From Candidatus Gerdarchaeota archaeon (GTDB lineage: Archaea > Asgardarchaeota > Heimdallarchaeia > JABLTI01), in the NCBI GenBank assembly GCA_016839405.1, contig JAEOUJ010000317.1, positions 1 to 7,419 of the forward strand: a stretch of 7,419 bases of DNA, read 5' to 3'. Shown here in pieces: positions 5,655-7,419 of the stretch. A program made the position numbers and the translations under genes. Below the pieces are notes generated by a model. That model worked only from the letters and a program-made list of their open reading frames with translations, ran no database searches and was not told the origin of the DNA. How positions within the stretch are numbered: the stretch's first letter is position 1; each line of letters opens with the position of its first letter.

Positions 5655-7109
5655 ATGGCAAAAGAGAAAGAATTGAAAAAAGAAAAAACACTTACAACTC
5701 ACGCAGGAAGACCTATCGCAGACAATCAAAATTCATTAACTGCAGGGCCCCGAGGACCAATATTAGCTCAGGATTTTCAGTTATTTGAAAAGCTTGCTCA
5801 TTTCAATAGAGAACGCATACCTGAACGTATTGTTCATGCAAAGGGTGCTGGAGCATTTGGAACTTTCACTGTTACAAATGATATAACTAAATACACAAAA
5901 GCGAAAGTGTTTTCAAAGGTGGGTAAAAAGACAAATATTGTAGCTCGATTTTCAACTGTTGCTGGAGAGAAAGGATCTGCTGATACAGTAAGAGATGTAC
6001 GAGGATTTGCAGTAAAATTCTATACAGAAGAAGGAAATTGGGACATGGTAGGAAATAACACACCTGTCTTTTTTGTTAGAGATCCTTTCAAATTTATGGA
6101 TTTCATACATTCACAAAAAAGAGAACCAAATACTAACTTACGTTCAGCAACAATGCAATGGGATTTCTGGTCTCTTAGTCCAGAAACTCTTCATCAAGTT
6201 ACAATATTATTTTCTGATAGAGGAATACCTTATGGATATACACATATGAATGGTTATAGTAGTCATACATACAGCTTCATTAATGAAAAAGATAAGCGCT
6301 ATTGGATAAAATTACACTTCAAAACGATGCAAGGCATCAAAAATTTTACACAAGAGGAAGCAGATGAAATTGCTGGAAAAAATCCTGATTGGGCAACTGA
6401 AGATTTATTTAATAAGATCAAATATGGTGATTATCCCAAGTGGAAACTTCATGTTCAGGTAATGCCTGAGAAAGAAGCAGAAGATTATAAATGGAATCCA
6501 TTTGATCTTACTAAAGTATGGCCTCATAATGATTATCCACTTATTGAAGTAGGAATTATGGAGCTTAATAGAAACCCATCAAACTATTTTGCTGAAATAG
6601 AGCAAGCTGCTTTTGCTCCAGCAAATGTTGTACCAGGCATTAGCTTTTCACCAGATAAAATGTTACAAGCTAGGATTTTTGCCTATACAGATGCTCATAG
6701 ATATCGATTAGGTGTTAATTATGAATCCTTGCCAGTCAATAAACCAATGGTAGAAGTTCATAGTTACAATCGGGATGGATTTATGCGTCATGATGGAAAC
6801 TTCGGTGCAGCGATTAATTATGAACCTAATAGTTTTGGAGGACCAAAAGAAAACCCCGCATTTAAAGAACCCCCGTTAAAAATCTCTGGAGATGCGGATA
6901 GATATGGTCAACCAATAGTTGATGCGGATTTCATACAACCAGGTTTGTTATACAATTTACTTAATAAAGATGAACAAAACCGTCTTATCAACAATATTGT
7001 TAATAGTCTTAAACAAACTCCCACTGAAATTCAAAAACAAATGATTTCACTTTTTACAAAAGCAGATAAAGAATATGGTAAAAAAGTAGCGAAAGCTTTA
7101 GGATTGTAA
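5655..7109 (+). CDS. Monofunctional haem catalase (small-subunit type)
   Basis: A 484-aa catalase that breaks hydrogen peroxide into water and oxygen, normally a cytoplasmic haem b tetramer. Numbering from ATG 5655, the distal His61 lies in [16 protein letters not shown], the distal Asn134 in [10 protein letters not shown], and the proximal haem ligand Tyr344 in [14 protein letters not shown] with Arg340 one turn before. [16 protein letters not shown] and [13 protein letters not shown] are also classic. The beta-barrel core is followed by a complete C-terminal helical catalase-related domain (about 410-484). Length matches small-subunit clade 3 enzymes, without the extra C-terminal flavodoxin-like domain of large catalases. 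An upstream in-frame ATG at 5619 would add twelve hydrophobic residues ([12 protein letters not shown]), but these cover the ribosome binding site and are not part of the protein. The gene is probably a single unit with its own promoter. Its codons look as A/T-rich as its neighbours, so a recent transfer is not obvious. The family is typical of bacteria and uncommon in anaerobic archaea. Confidence 0.97.
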   Translation: MAKEKELKKEKTLTTHAGRPIADNQNSLTAGPRGPILAQDFQLFEKLAHFNRERIPERIVHAKGAGAFGTFTVTNDITKYTKAKVFSKVGKKTNIVARFSTVAGEKGSADTVRDVRGFAVKFYTEEGNWDMVGNNTPVFFVRDPFKFMDFIHSQKREPNTNLRSATMQWDFWSLSPETLHQVTILFSDRGIPYGYTHMNGYSSHTYSFINEKDKRYWIKLHFKTMQGIKNFTQEEADEIAGKNPDWATEDLFNKIKYGDYPKWKLHVQVMPEKEAEDYKWNPFDLTKVWPHNDYPLIEVGIMELNRNPSNYFAEIEQAAFAPANVVPGISFSPDKMLQARIFAYTDAHRYRLGVNYESLPVNKPMVEVHSYNRDGFMRHDGNFGAAINYEPNSFGGPKENPAFKEPPLKISGDADRYGQPIVDADFIQPGLLYNLLNKDEQNRLINNIVNSLKQTPTEIQKQMISLFTKADKEYGKKVAKALGL

Positions 7110-7123
7110 AAATTCTATCTCGC

Positions 7124-7140
7124 TTTCTATTTTATAGAAA
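7124..7140 (+). repeat. Inverted repeat 14 bases after the catalase stop
   Basis: TTTCTAT and ATAGAAA form a perfect 7-bp stem around TTT. It may act as a 3'-end hairpin of the catalase mRNA. No long T-run follows directly, so it is not a textbook intrinsic terminator. It loosely resembles the operator palindrome (TTTCCTAT/ATAGGAAA) but lacks one C/G pair and has a different spacing. Confidence 0.45.
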
Positions 7141-7234
7141 TCGTAATTGAATAACTTGAATAAGTAGATGAATTAGCCGAAGAATTTTACAATTGAGTGG
7201 AGATCTTATTATAGATTTTACTTAAATAAATAAA

Positions 7235-7351
7235 ATGACTAATAGCAAATATCCAGCATCATAACCAAAATCAAAGGATTTTGAAGGTTTGACTAAATAT
7301 TTCTATGAAGTAGAACATGAAACTAAAATGAAACAATTCCTAGGATTTTAA
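7235..7351 (+). pseudogene. Possible broken short reading frame interrupted by one TAA
   Basis: From ATG 7235 the frame reads MTNSKYPAS, meets TAA at 7262-7264, then continues in the same frame for 28 codons as PKSKDFEGLTKYFYEVEHET and KMKQFLGF before TAA at 7349-7351. The residue mix after the stop (charged, with aromatic residues spaced as in a helix) looks more protein-like than random AT-rich DNA. A single change such as CAA to TAA would account for the break. No ribosome binding site is seen at a useful distance. It could equally be chance; no family is recognised. Confidence 0.25.
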
Positions 7352-7353
7352 AT

Positions 7354-7374
7354 CTTCTTCTATTTTCTTTTTTT
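7354..7374 (+). terminator. Pyrimidine-rich tract ending in seven Ts, possible terminator
   Basis: A run of 21 bases, all C or T apart from one A, ends in T7 (7368-7374). It fits the T-rich signals at which archaeal polymerase stops. It lies about 245 bases after the catalase stop, so it would end a long catalase 3' region or a separate short transcript covering 7235-7351. There is no direct evidence for either. Confidence 0.35.
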
Positions 7375-7419
7375 GAACTTTTATTAAGTTATTAAAGGAA
7401 AAATCTTTATTTTTTCAAA

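Larger units (their letters stand above)
7110..7419. other. 310-bp 3' region without an intact gene
   Basis: Beyond the inverted repeat, the possible broken frame and a T-rich tract, this stretch shows no gene, RNA gene or promoter that can be supported. The last ~36 bases on the minus strand are open without a stop but too short to judge. Confidence 0.5.

Noticed and set aside
7339..7346. TCCTAGGA palindrome near the right end as a fourth operator.
   Set aside because: The two arms are fused without the 4-bp centre and the flanks are not symmetric as TTT/AAA, so it does not match.
7384..7419. Minus-strand open stretch at the right edge as the C-terminus of another gene.
   Set aside because: Only about 11 codons are visible, with no recognisable sequence; it cannot be supported.

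Overview
The window is an AT-rich stretch that reads as archaeal, most likely from an Asgard-type archaeon. The grounds are TATA/BRE-like promoter elements, GGAGGT-type ribosome binding sites, a TIGR04076-type small protein, an ArsR-like winged-helix regulator, and a small longin-like protein with an acidic tail of the kind common in Asgard genomes. The lineage is an inference from gene style; no rRNA or other marker gene is present. No tRNA, rRNA, CRISPR array or insertion sequence was seen.

Layout from left to right. Positions 3-851 hold the 3' part of an HtrA/DegP-like serine protease with a C-terminal PDZ domain; its N-terminus lies beyond the left edge. A T-rich gap precedes a 184-aa uncharacterised protein (957-1511, +). 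It converges on an MFS transporter (1678-3108, -), which lies 42 bp downstream of, and on the same strand as, a TIGR04076-family protein (3151-3468, -). On the plus strand, divergent from that pair, are an ArsR-like winged-helix regulator (3593-4189), a nitroreductase-family flavoprotein (4260-4772, GTG start) and a six-helix DUF998-type membrane protein (4814-5422). After an AT-rich gap comes a complete haem catalase (5655-7109) with a near-ideal Shine-Dalgarno sequence. The last 310 bases have no intact gene, only an inverted repeat, a possible broken short reading frame and a T-rich tract.

The most striking part is the 124-bp gap between the two divergent transcription units. It carries three copies of an 18-bp palindrome of the form TTTCCTA-N4-TAGGAAA. 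Two of them tightly flank a single near-symmetric TATA box (TTATATAAA), so that their inner arms occupy the BRE positions for transcription in either direction. The third lies where leftward transcription should start. This looks like a compact operator that lets one regulator, probably the adjacent winged-helix protein, control both units at once.

Taken together, the divergent cluster looks like a stress or xenobiotic-response module: a sensor-regulator, a flavin reductase, an exporter-type MFS protein, a DUF998 membrane protein and a TIGR04076 protein. A catalase stands next to it. The catalase upstream region shows no copy of the palindrome, so it is probably controlled separately.
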